Part shown: piece after piece, positions 1 through 11,000 of the stretch
Numbering within the stretch: position 1 is the stretch's first letter
Layout of the letters: each line of letters begins with the position of its first letter
The notes under the pieces: generated by a model
The model's database searches: none
Seen by the model: only the letters and a program-made list of their open reading frames with translations
Told to the model about the DNA's origin: nothing
Origin: Tranzscheliella williamsii
Lineage: Eukaryota > Basidiomycota > Ustilaginomycetes > Ustilaginales > Ustilaginaceae
Assembly (NCBI GenBank): GCA_023212725.1
Contig: JALBYF010000092.1
Span: 1-56,756 of the forward strand
Length of the DNA stretch: 56,756 nucleotides
Direction: 5' to 3'
Made by a program: the position numbers and the translations under genes

Positions 1-130
1 CCCCCCCTCCTGCTTCGGCCCCCCCCGCAGGCGCGCCTTACGGGCCGGGTCAAACCCCCCCCCCAGGCGCCCCCCCAACACGCCCCCCCCCCCCCCCTCC
101 CACCCCCCCCCCCCCCCCCGCCTCGCAATA
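1..130. repeat. C-rich low-complexity stretch at window edge
   Basis: Long runs of C, interrupted by short GC-rich words, fill roughly the first 120 bases. No coding signal is credible here. Such homopolymer runs are typical of a contig edge or of poorly resolved sequence, so this may be an assembly artefact rather than biology. The remaining bases up to the P450 stop near 739 hold no recognisable gene; long open frames there are GC-driven shadows. Confidence 0.5.
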
Positions 131-738
131 GACTGCATCGCTGCCCCGCTCATAGACTCCCGTCCTCGCTTCTCGCCATAGCCCTTCGTCATGCTTCTGT
201 AATGGTTCTCTCGCGTTTAATGGATACTTGGCCGCCACATCCCCGCCGACATTGTGCAAGCTGAGCCGCGACGACGGCCGTCCGCGGCTCCGTTTCCACA
301 GGCAAAGCAGACTCCGCTGCTTGTGGCAACCTGGCACGCTTCCGCGGAGGTATAGGGTCCATGCATCCTCCTCGCAACCGCCTATCACCGCGGGCAGGAG
401 CATAGCACGATTAGTACCTCGCGCATGTCATGCTTCCACCTCGGCGGCATGCACAAGCTACCCTCAGCCTCGCTCCTCGGCGCAAGCCGCCAGCCTGTGA
501 AATGCATATCGGACAACCTGGCATAACAGCACCGACCCCACCGAACCTACGCACATTCACGGACCCAATCCACCCCAAGTCAGCGACCATCCCAACCAGA
601 ACGAGAAGCGCAAAGACCTCTGTTCGCAAAAGCACACTTCTCTGTGCTGTTGCTGCAGGCAAAAGGAAGGCGTTATGTGGTTACGAGCGGGCAGTGTCGC
701 TATGCATACTAGGTCCGGGGGAGGAGGGGGGGGCACGG

Positions 739-2431
739 CTACATGCGGGGGGTGACGGCGATGCGGAAGGCGGGGTTGGCGAGCTGGAAGGTGACAAACT
801 GGCGGAAGTCGACGTTCTTTTCGACGGGGGCGATGTGGTAGCGGGCAAGGAGGGTGTAGAGGACGATCTTCATCTCGTGCCAGGCGAATTTGCTGCCGAT
901 GCAGTTGCGCGGGCCTGTGCCGAAGGGCATGAAGGCCTCCATGTCGGCGGGGGGGGCGGGGTCGGCGGGGTTGTGTTCGGGGGCGGAGGGTGGCAGGAAG
1001 CGTTCTGGCCAGAAGCGGTGCGGTTGCGGCCAGTAGGCGGGTGCGTAGTGGAGCGCGCGCAGCGACGCCGACACCGCCGTGCGCGGCGGGATATAGTGGC
1101 CCAGCACACTGGTCCCCTCGCGGCCGGTGCGGCGGCCCAACTCGCTCGTGACAGGGTACATTCGCATCCCCTCCTGGATACACGCATCCAGGTACGGTGT
1201 GTCGCGCAGCTGCGCAAACCCGGCCACCTCGGCATCCAGCGGCTCTGCCTCCACCGTCTCGTAGAGCCGCGCCAGCGCTGCCGGATTCTCCAGCAAGGCC
1301 TTGACAATGTAGGTGATCGTGTTGGACGTTGTCTCCCCGCCCGCGATCAGCAGCTCCACGCACTGGTCGCGCACGTGGGTCCGCGTCAGCTTCTCCTTCT
1401 GCCCCTTCTGCATGTCCAGGCTCGCATCCACCAGGAACTGCAGGATGTCCTTGCGCCCCTCGCTGTCGTCCGCCGCCGCCCGCTTCGCCTCGGTCTGTGC
1501 AAACCGCGCATCGACCAGCGGGTTGGTCAGCTTGTACACATTCAGGTCGCGCTTCATGTACTTGTCAAACGGCCGGCAGAAGAAGCGGATCCCCCCGTCG
1601 TGCAGGTACTTGGCAAGCAGCTGGTTGATGTCTGCAAACTTGCGGTCCGCCGTCGCATCGTCCAGGCACGCCACCAGGTTGAAGCTCGTCCCAAACGCCG
1701 TCTCGCCGAGGATGTCCATCGCGAGGCACGCCAAGTCTTGGTAGAGGTTGAAGGTGAGCACGGCCGGCGACTCGTCCTTGGCGCCGCGTTGCTGTGCAGC
1801 GAGCACGCGGCTGTGGTAGCCCTGGAAGAGCTTGGCAGTGCTGTCGACGAGAAAGGGCTCCATCTGGTTGGTGAATTCGACGGCAAACGCCGGACTCATC
1901 AACCGCCGGCGCGAGCGGTGGTAGTCCTTGTCGGTCGTCGTGAACATGCCCGCCGTCTTGGGGTCGCGCGAGAGCGATGCATACCAGTTGACCTTGGGCA
2001 GATTCTCCTTGGCCAGCAGCTGGCGGATGGCGGTCTTGTCCGAGACGTAGATCTGCCGGCTGCCGAGCCGCAGGATCGGCCCGTATTTCTCGTGCAGCTT
2101 GTCGACATACTTCCACTGCGTCCCGCGCACGTAGTAGTAGAGCGCCGGCAGCATCGTCCAGTGCAGCAGGGGCGGACCCGGGATCTTGGACGTCGGATGC
2201 AGGAAGCACGACTTGTAGCCCTGTCGAGGCGGGAGAAAACGGATGTCAGCTTCGGCTCGCAACCATGGCAAAAGGCTCCACGCCTGCCGCCTCTAAGAAA
2301 AACCAAGAACTCACCAGAAAGAGCGAGTACAGTATGGCTGCATAGAAGAGGTTCAGCCAGATGGGGCCCGAGAGCAAGCTGCTGGCTCGCACTTCCAGCG
2401 GCGCGTGGCCGAGCACGGTTGTGTTTGTCAT
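739..2431 (-). CDS. Cytochrome P450 monooxygenase of the cellobiose-lipid cluster
   Basis: Two exons: 2431-2315 and 2220-739, with a 94-nt intron (GTGAGT donor, CGACAG acceptor, CTGAC branch-like site). The spliced protein is 532 aa, normal for a fungal microsomal P450. The first ~40 residues form the membrane anchor. The intron joins this anchor to a proline-rich hinge (KIPGPP). The I-helix oxygen-binding motif AGGETTS lies near residue 327, and the heme-binding loop [10 protein letters not shown] has its cysteine near 478. By context it should be one of the two P450s (Cyp1 terminal, Cyp2 subterminal hydroxylation of palmitate in U. maydis). I cannot say which; its sequence style is CYP3/CYP5-like rather than CYP52-like, which would favour the subterminal enzyme, but this is inference. 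It is noticeably richer in G/C-ending codons than the right-arm genes. It diverges from the esterase gene across ~850 bp. Confidence 0.9.
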
Positions 2432-3281
2432 CCTGAGCTACGGTACAGCAACAACAACGGTGGGATGTGAGGGCAAGACGCTGGTCGACGGCACAAGCGC
2501 AGATCCGCTTTAATATAAGCGCGACCCAAAGGTGGCCCCTAATCAGCTCGGCTTCTACCCACCAGAGGCATCAGCAACACCTCTGGCCATGCTGCAGGAG
2601 GTCAGCTTGGGCTTGCATGGTCTTTTCTGCGCTGAAGACCGTGGGCATGTCAAAGCATCCACGTGCGAGCGGCTGCGATGTGCAGGAAGCGTGTAGCGCG
2701 GCTCAGATTGAGATGCGCACGGCAAGGCGATGCTGGCGACGGCGAGCTGTTCGGAGACACTATCAGGCCAGATAAGCGCCGCCACACTGAGCGCATGGGA
2801 TCGCTGTGACGACGGCATCGCTATGCCGCTGCTCGAGCTTGAATATCCAGCATGTGCATGCCAAAAATTCAAATATTGCGCGCTTCCAGCCATTTTTGCC
2901 CGCCAAATTCAGCATTTGGCAAGCTGAAGCGGCCAGCCTAAGATGGCATCCGCCATCGTCAACAGGCCCCTCTCCCCGTCCCCCTCCCCCCCTCTTACCG
3001 CGCCTCCTCCCGTTGGTAGGTATGACCTCATACGCTGTCTTACCCACCTGCTTGGACATTATTTCGAGCAGCCATGTATGCCATACACGCGTAATGTCGT
3101 CGTTATTTGCCAGCACCGCCTCGCTTCTTGTCGGCGCTGCTGTGTCGTTGCAAGGAAGAATACACAACCAGGTCAGAGGAACGGCTGTCAGTGGTGTTAT
3201 AGTGGTGTTATATAGGAACGACTGCCATCGGCGTCATGTGTTCCTCTGTCTACCTTGACCAAGATCCTAGTTAGACGATCT
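2432..3281. promoter_or_regulatory. Shared divergent promoter, P450 / secreted esterase
   Basis: An 850-bp intergenic stretch lies between two divergently transcribed genes. A TATA-like TTATATAG at 3208-3215 sits about 70 bp before the esterase ATG. An ATGCGCA heptamer occurs at 2713-2719, close to the octamer seen in other intergenic regions of the window. No other gene is credible here. Confidence 0.5.
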
Positions 3282-4364
3282 ATGCCCGCTCTGCCGAGTA
3301 TGACTTCTAGGCAGCTCTCCCGAGCCGCGCTCTGGCGTGCCGGCAGCTGCTGTCTTGCAGTGATCCTAGCCGCCGCAGTGCAGGCCACGCCCATTGTGGA
3401 GCCGACCGCGGCCGAGCCGGAAGGATGGCAGTGGCAGCCGCTAGAGGGGACGCTGTGTGCGGACGGGACGCCGACGGGCTACGCGTCGAGCGTGGTGCCG
3501 GGGAGCCAGGAGCTGCTGCTGTACTTCGAGGGCGGGGGGGCATGCCACGACTATGTGACGTGCTACGCGATCGACTCGTCGACGAACATCATGGACGGCT
3601 ACAACCAGACGTCGTTCGAGACGACGACGCGCGCGGTGCTCGAGCAGGAGAGTGCGCTGACAGTGCGCAATGCGAGCTACGGCAACCCGTTCAAGGCGAG
3701 CACCATGGTCTATGTGCCCTACTGCACCGGCGACCTGCACGGCGGCAACGCGACGCCCATCTACTGGCCGGCGCAAAACCCGACATACCACCACGGGTAC
3801 GTCAACGTCGAGCGCATCACGCAGGACTTGGTCAGCCGCTTCGCAGACTCGCTCCAAGGCGGCCAGGTGTACGTCACCGGCGCCAGCGCTGGCGGCTTCG
3901 GCGCTGTCGCCCACTACACCAACGCTCAGAGCGCCTTCCCCAACGCAACCGTCCACCTCCTCGCAGACTCCGCAGAGAGCACCCCCGACTACCTCAACAC
4001 CGTCGGCGCCACCTGGGACTTTGTCCAGCCCAACTGCACCGGCTGCCAGAAGGACAACATGGACTCTTGGCTCCCCGCCCTCGCCACCCTCAACCCGGAC
4101 TCCCGTTTCGGCTACCTCTCCTTCCACACGGATAGCGTCCTGCCGCTCTACTTCAAGCAGAGCCTCACCAACTTCACCGACCTTATTCAGTCCTTTGTCA
4201 AGAGCGTCTCGGACGTCGCCACCACCAACGCCAAAACCTTTGTCGCTAACGGCACCAACCACGTCGTCACACTCAATCCTGCCACTCAGTCGCAAGATGG
4301 AATGCCCCTGGCCGAGTGGCTGACGCAATACAAGGACGGAGGAGTAGATTGGATGCATACCTAG
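3282..4364 (+). CDS. Secreted Notum/pectinacetylesterase-family esterase
   Basis: Single exon, 360 aa from the ATG at 3282 (a second ATG at 3300 would remove 6 residues). The N-terminus is a signal peptide: a basic start, then a hydrophobic Leu/Ala-rich core ending near AVQA. Next come the family hallmark LLYFEGGGACHDY and the nucleophile elbow TGASAGGFG (Ser near residue 200). The block LLADSAEST further on is also typical of pectin acetylesterase / Notum carboxylesterases. Several N-x-S/T sequons and paired cysteines fit secretion. The family hydrolyses acyl esters on polysaccharides or lipidated proteins. Within this cluster it matches one of the two uncharacterised ORFs (orf1/orf2). A role in removing acetyl or acyl groups from the exported glycolipid is inference. 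Codon use is GC-rich like the adjacent P450. Confidence 0.85.
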   Translation: MPALPSMTSRQLSRAALWRAGSCCLAVILAAAVQATPIVEPTAAEPEGWQWQPLEGTLCADGTPTGYASSVVPGSQELLLYFEGGGACHDYVTCYAIDSSTNIMDGYNQTSFETTTRAVLEQESALTVRNASYGNPFKASTMVYVPYCTGDLHGGNATPIYWPAQNPTYHHGYVNVERITQDLVSRFADSLQGGQVYVTGASAGGFGAVAHYTNAQSAFPNATVHLLADSAESTPDYLNTVGATWDFVQPNCTGCQKDNMDSWLPALATLNPDSRFGYLSFHTDSVLPLYFKQSLTNFTDLIQSFVKSVSDVATTNAKTFVANGTNHVVTLNPATQSQDGMPLAEWLTQYKDGGVDWMHT

Positions 4365-5094
4365 CGCCCACCTTGAGCACGTATCCCCGCCCCGCCCTGT
4401 CCCTCTTGTCGCCCTAGACCTCCCATAGATAGCCGCCCGGGTGTATGAGCTGCAGCGAGAGACAAGCAACGAGCAGATAACTATAATTGCCATGCGCATA
4501 TTCATCGCATGAGTCACTACGATCCAAGGGATCATGGCATCGTACTCACCGCAGGCCACCACACTCACGGGAAGGGCGGCAGGCGGCCACGCGCTAGCAC
4601 GAATCGGTTCCGTCGAGCGGGCCTATGTAAAAGAACTGCCGACAGATTATCAGTGAGCGAGACGACTTATCAATGGCTGTGCTTCGGCCGGAGAAGTCAT
4701 TGGAGTCGCGCAGGACTAGTTTAGCTGATGTTGCAATGTTCAGATGCTAGACAGCCGCATGGTCGATGGCTTTCAAGCCGGAAGCTGCGGCATAGATCCA
4801 CTATGCGGTATACCTCGTATTCGCCACCATGCGGTATACTTGTGTACGAAGGGCTAGGGGCGTAGCATAATCCCAGCATAGCAATTAGTCCACCTCTCCG
4901 CCTGGTATTGCTGCCCAGGCAGAAGCCACGCCTCCTTTCAGACAGGCAACGCTCACCAGCCGTCCTAACCTTGACAGTCTGACTAAATCTATTCATCGAT
5001 GCGTTTACGGAACGGCTGTGACAAGTACGAATCTACAATGAAGGTATGGACAGTTGAGAAACAGAATCAAGTAGCTGCGAGGATGCTGCCCGGG
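4365..5094. other. Intergenic region between convergent genes
   Basis: The 3' ends of the esterase and fas2 genes face each other here. The stretch contains one exact ATGCGCAT octamer (4492-4499) and an 11-bp word ATGCGGTATAC repeated twice between about 4803 and 4842. I specifically looked on the minus strand for a continuation of fas2 (a phosphopantetheinyl transferase domain) and saw none. Confidence 0.5.
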
Positions 5095-8000
5095 CTAGCA
5101 TCCGTCCAGGGGAGTGTATTTTGTGATGCGGTATTCGCCGTCGCTGGTGAGTTCGGCGCGGGCGTCTGTGTCGAGGAGGACGTCGGTCTCGACGTCGAGT
5201 GCGTAGGGCGGCTGGTCCTTGATGCGGACCAGATCGCCGTGGACCAGCATGGAGTGCATGCGATGGAAGGTGATTTGCTGACGGTGGCGGCGCTTGGCAT
5301 TGTACGCGCGGACTGTGTCTGCATCCAGCTTGCCAAAGAGGTGCGAAGCGTGGAGGAGGAGCGAGATGCCGCCCACCTGGCCGAAGCCGAATGAGGTGAC
5401 GAGCCCCGAGTGCAGCCGCTCGCGCGGATACTCGATCGAGCTGCACGGGTACATCAAATGATCGAACTGCCGCAGTTCCTCGGCGATGTCGTCCGCGTTG
5501 CGGTTGCCGGCGACAACCCCACTGTTGATGCTCTGCATGAGGCCGTTAATAGCCCACGCCGCAGCGGCGCCCTTGCCGTGGCCGCAGAGCCATTTCTGTG
5601 CCATGGCCGGCACTGCTCGTCCCTTGGTTCGACCCAGCTTCTCCAGCATCGTATGGTAGACGCTGGACTCGTTCTTGTCGTTGGCCTTTGTGGACGTGCC
5701 GTGCATGGACAGAACTCCAAGGTCGTTACCGTCGAGGCCCCACTTGGCCATCGCCCGCTTGAGCGGCACCGTGGTAGACAGGACACCCTTACCAGGAGCA
5801 GGGATCGACCGCCCTTGCCGGTCCGTAGCAGTCTGCGAAAAGGCTACGATCCCGTTGATCGGAGCGCCCATCTTCAAGGCGGTGGCAGCGCTCATGACAA
5901 TCTGAACACCGCAACCTAGCGATTCGACGAAACCGCTCCGCCCGCTGGTCATTGGCTTGGACATCTCGTTCGGGTCCAGGCCCGCTCGTGCGGCTTCGTC
6001 AGAGGATGCAGTCGCTTTCATGTTGGCGAACTCGGTCATGCTTTCCTCTGAAATGCCCTCGTAGGCGCCTGCGATCATGATCTTGGCCTTTCCGCATCGG
6101 ATGGTCTCGGATGCGACATCCAGCGATTGCAGCGCTGTAGCACAGGCGCCGACCGTAGGCTTGATTGGTCCGCACGAAGACAACAGCAGCAGGTTGGTCC
6201 ATCCAGCCACTGTGTTGATGAAAGTCTCTTGAAGAATGTCCTTCTGCACTTCGATGTCCTGCCTTCGGTCCTTGAACATCTTGGCCAGCGAGTTCAGACC
6301 GCCCATGGCAGAACCCAGGCAGGTTCCAACCTCCGAGACATGAACATGGTTATAGAGTTCGTACGGATCGCTGATGCCAGTCTGGACGAGCGCTTCAGCA
6401 ATGCAAACGAGAGCGTAGAGAGCCGTCTCGTCCGTCTGGGCAACAATGTCTTGTGGGATACCGTAGCGAGCCGGGTCCCATCCGCTTGGCAGCTGACCTG
6501 CCACGTTCCGATCAAAGCGGCTCGCTTTGGGGAGGAAGACGCTAGCGCCTTTCCTGAGTTTCACGAACCAGGACTTGGTCTCGGGGTCTTGCCAGGTTAC
6601 CGCTTTATCGCCATGAGCAAGGCGGAATTTGGCAGCTTCTATCGCCGAAACCTCCAAGGGCGCGAGGTCGTTTGTCAGCTGGATCTCTTGCTGGATCACC
6701 TTGCGTTCCGGATCGAACCCATGCATGAGCTCGGGCTCGACAACACGGATACCAGCATGCTCCTCAATCTTCCTGCTGTAACGAGCTTTGATTTCGCCTT
6801 CGGCAACTGGCTCGTTCGTCTTGCCGTCGACCCAGCCAATATAGCTGCGGCCGTCGGCGAGTCGGCCATTGAAATGTTTAATGTGACCCGTGAGCCAGGC
6901 CATCTCGATAAGGCCTTCGAGGCTGAAGGCACCGTCGGCTTCCATCTCCCAACGAGTCCTGGAAGACCCCCATGGGCCAACCTCGGCGAAACCAGTTATG
7001 ACGATCACCTGGTCCAGGTCGAGCGGTCCTTTGTGTTTGGCGATCCGGTCGCACATCTCTTGCGACTCAAGCTTGGGGTAGGCGAAGCGCATCATACTGC
7101 GACGTTCCACCTGAGCACGTCGATAGAGATCCTCAGAGAACAAAGCCGAAGACTTTGCCGTGAAGTCACTCCTGTTCTCCGCGAGGAGGGCCTTTTTGAT
7201 CTCGGACTGACTCTTCCATGCTTGGTGAGCTTCTCGCATAGCCTTGCCTGGCTCTTCGATCTTGAGTGCACTCCCTGTGAGGTCAACGAGAAGAGGACGC
7301 ACTTGGTTGACGGAGACCAGTTCCGGCTCCACAAGACCCATCAGGTTGAAAGCCATCTCGGCGGTGCTGAAGGTACGAGCGCCGTATTGTGTTTCAAGCG
7401 TCTCAGCGACAATGTCCGACGTTGCCATCAAATCGGTTCCGCGGCACATTCCAATCCGGGCTCCAATGACGGTCAGGTAGCTGGACCAGTCCTCGCTCTC
7501 AAAAGAGTTGAAGAGCGTCTCGAGGCCGATCTTGCTGGAACCATAGAGGCCGTCGCTACCCAGTAGTCCATGGTTGAAAGACAGCGGCAAGATCACCTGT
7601 GTCGGCCGATGCTGGAACCCTTTCTTGGCCTTTGCTGCCTTGATCGCCCCCATCATGCGGAAGATATTGGTGAGCATGATACGGTGGGCAAGCTCGCTCT
7701 TGTCGTCAATCTTGTCAAGGTCGCGGCCGATCTCAGAGATGGCAGCGAACGGAACCAAGACGTCCAAGTCGATGCCTAGAGTGTCATAGACGTAATCGAC
7801 CAAGGACTGAGTGTCTTTGATACTTCCCTGATTGAAGGGTACAACTGTCAGATGAGATCCTCGTCCTCCCTCCTTGCGATAGAGCTGCTGGTATTGCTTG
7901 ACTTTCTTCGAAGAGAAGGTCGAGGTAGTGATGATGACTCGTGCACCTCCGCGCAGGAAGCATCGCACTACCTCGTAGCCGATTGATCCCTTGCCCACGC

Positions 8001-11000
8001 CGGTAAGAAGAACGTTGAGGCCAGCGTAACTGCTACCTTGCTTAGCCAACTTGCGGAGACCGCGGTAGTACAGCTCGGTCAGTGGCTCATCCAGATCCCA
8101 AGTATATTCGTTCTTCCTGCCAGCCCAAAGGAAAGCGTTGCGGCTAATGTTCGTAGCTTTGCCGTCAACGTTGTCGCAGGGAGAGCTATTGTTCGTCCAG
8201 TCTCGGATCTTCGCGACAAGGTCCTGTTCTGCATTCTTGCTGGCGTCGCCGCGATAGGTGCCACCAGAGGCCATGCTTTCGACATAGTCTGACATGGTGA
8301 ACAGACCCTCGCGCTGAACTTCGGCGTAGACAATGTTGCCGCTTTTGTCAAGAGAAGTCTGTGGTCGGAGGGGCACTGAAGTGTCAAAGTACCTTGCTGG
8401 CGCAGTGAGACACTGAGAGCCCTGCACGAGAGCCTCGCAAACGCGGACAGCTAGTTCACGTCCTGGTGCAGTGCACTGTTGCAGATGTTCCAGCTGTTGC
8501 TGGAGCAGCGTGGTTGACTCTACTTGGTTGCAGATGTTGATGACGCGGGCAAACAATGTAGCGTCAGTCGTGCTCTTCCCGGCCATGATATCGGCGAATA
8601 GCTCGTCAACGTTCTGACGAGACCAATTCCAATAGCTCTTAAAGTCCCTCGCCTTGAACGGCGTAAAGATCCCTTGGATCCCTTTGATGTAGGTTTCTCC
8701 ATGCTCGGCGGAGATTGCGTCGAGAGAAGCTCGAAGAGTCTCGGACTCAGTCTCGCCCGCAACAAGCTGCGAGCGAATTGCCTCGCTGTCGCGGCCGAGG
8801 TGTTCTTCGAGGCACAGGATCTGCTTCGCCGCCAGCGATTCCTGCTTAGCCTGGAGAATGGCAAGCTCCTTACTGCTGACGACGGCTGCACCAGGACCGG
8901 CAGCTGCGCCATCAGCCGCAGCGCCAGGAGCTGGGAGCCGGATGTTGGCTTCCTTCGCGTAGGCCTCGGCCACGTCATCGAGCCACGCGACGGCTTCGTC
9001 ATCACCCACAAGTCGCTTGGGCGGCTCTTGAGTGATAGCTTGCAGCAGGATAGCGTTGATCCGGCCGCTCTGAAGACCGTATTTAGACGACAGGTGCGAC
9101 TTCAACGCAGAAATGCCAAAAGTGCCTGGCATTTTCGAGGCCACAAGCCTGGCAACGAGGCCGCTGGTGTACTTGCCGAGTTCACCGTTGTACCCCGGCT
9201 TCAGCGCTGTGGCGAGCTCGTCCAGAGTGAGGTCTTCAGCGCGTTCGGGAAGATCAACGAATTCAGCGCCCATGTCGCCGATAAGCTCGTTTTGAAGCGT
9301 TGAACGCCCTCCGGTTAGTGCTTTGATCGACTTGGAGGCAGCGATGTCCCCAATCTTAGCTTTCTGCTTCTGTGCCAGAATGGCTCGAACGGTAAAGAGG
9401 GCGTCAAGTGGCTCGTCCTGAACAGCGGCCGGCGCAGCAACTCTTGCAACGCTAGGTGGAGTTGCCGTAGGCGCAGCCACTGCAACTGACGGAGGTGCAG
9501 GCGCCTGTGCTGCAGGAGTGTTTGCCGTGCCCTTCGGTGGCTCGGCAAGAACGGGTTCTGCGACACTTAGGTTGTAGGCGATCTCGTCGTCGTTCTTCCC
9601 AACACAGAGCATTTGTCGCTGAACGCCTAGAATGCGGTCCGTCTGTGCATATCGGGTTGCCAGAGTGCGACTCGCCATCCCCACAAGGGTCGGTGTAGGG
9701 CCAATCTCGATCAGACGTTCGAAGCGGACGTCTTCGAAAAAGAGCTCTTGCGTTTGGCTCCAGCGAACAGGCGAAGCAAATTGGTAGGCCAGCAGTTCGA
9801 TCACGAGGTTCCGGGCGAGGGCACGCTCGTTGACCTTGACCTCATCCCAACGATCCAGGATATCCAAAAGGACCGTAGATCCTGTCCTTTCTGCGATGTA
9901 CTCGACATAGCCCTTTTGAAGAGAGAACGGCTTGGCGACGAGGTTAGGGATGTATCGACCCACGAGCGCCTCAGGATGGACTGTGTCGATAGTCAGTCGA
10001 GACTCAAGGAACTTGCGGAAAGGAGCGATCCCGCTCCAGAGGAAGCGAGAATGGAACGGCACGTCGATGCCAGCCAAAGGGATAGTGGCCAGGCCGCGTG
10101 TTAGTTCGATACCAGTCGTGGCGGCAGCAGCGCGGGCAGCGTCGACTGCAGACTTGATGGCGGTGGCTACGTCTGCTTCTTTAGAGAGCGAGATGGAGCC
10201 CTTTCCGAACTGGTTCAGAACGCTCGACATGGCAGAGAGGGCGACTTCATGTCCTGCAACCACGCTCTGCTGCTGCTCGACGTTGTAGTTGACAATCTGC
10301 AACAGTTCGCCACTGACCTCGGAGATACGATCAACGGTTGTGGCAAGCGCGTCGTCGACGTTGGTCGCCCGCTTAAAGGCTTTGATGGGAGCAACTGCAA
10401 CCATGCCGTACGGAGATCGGCCAGCAACCCTAGGCACAGCGTTCTGCATGGTAAGACCCCTGTAGAAGACTACGTCTACGAGGTCCTTCAGCCTCATCAT
10501 CCCAGCCACAGAGGCGAGAGCGGCATATTCTCCGAGCGAATGACCTGCAAATACTGCATCTTTGGCGATAAGGCCTCTCTGAAGCAAGTCCCTGAACGTT
10601 GAAAGTTCGAAAAGGACCAGAGCGATCTGAGCAAATCGGGTGTCGAAGAGAAGCCCTTTGCTTGCTTGGAAGGTGTAGGACCGAGAGCTTGTGTTGATGG
10701 TGGGGAACATGGGTAATCGGATCGAGCGACCCGTCTCGTCAACCGTCTCGTAGTCCAGAGCGATGTAGTTGTCTCTGATGCGCTGGCCCGCTGCGCCGCC
10801 GAAATATACGGTCTTGGTCGACGGGTTTGCTCGAACAATCTCGAGAATGCTGAGGCCAAGTCGTTCGGATAGGTGCTGCTCTGCCTCGTCCCAGATAGCC
10901 TTGGCAATGTCACTTTGCTGATAGAGGTCCATGCCCATGCCCTTTGTCTGTGAGCCTTGCCCAGTGAAAACATAGACGCTGCGGGGCTGGCGATAGTAGC

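Noticed and set aside
1..130. Possible telomeric or satellite sequence in the C-rich start
   Set aside because: There is no TTAGGG/CCCTAA unit or regular period, only homopolymer runs suggestive of an assembly edge.
430..2436. 668-codon plus-strand open frame antisense to the left P450
   Set aside because: It lies opposite a P450 with all family motifs. High GC at third codon positions lowers stop frequency in antisense frames, and the translation shows no domain.
3441..4568. 375-codon minus-strand frame opposite the esterase
   Set aside because: The Val/Gly/Arg-rich composition is typical of antisense shadow frames; the plus strand encodes a clear secreted esterase.
4721..4996. Minus-strand frame downstream of fas2 as a missing PPT exon
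   Set aside because: Its translation lacks the PPT hallmarks (GVDVE-like and WSAKEA-like blocks) and is basic and low in pattern.
6127..7566. 479-codon plus-strand open frame antisense to the FAS
   Set aside because: It is a mirror of the highly conserved KR/KS coding sequence and has no recognisable fold or start context.
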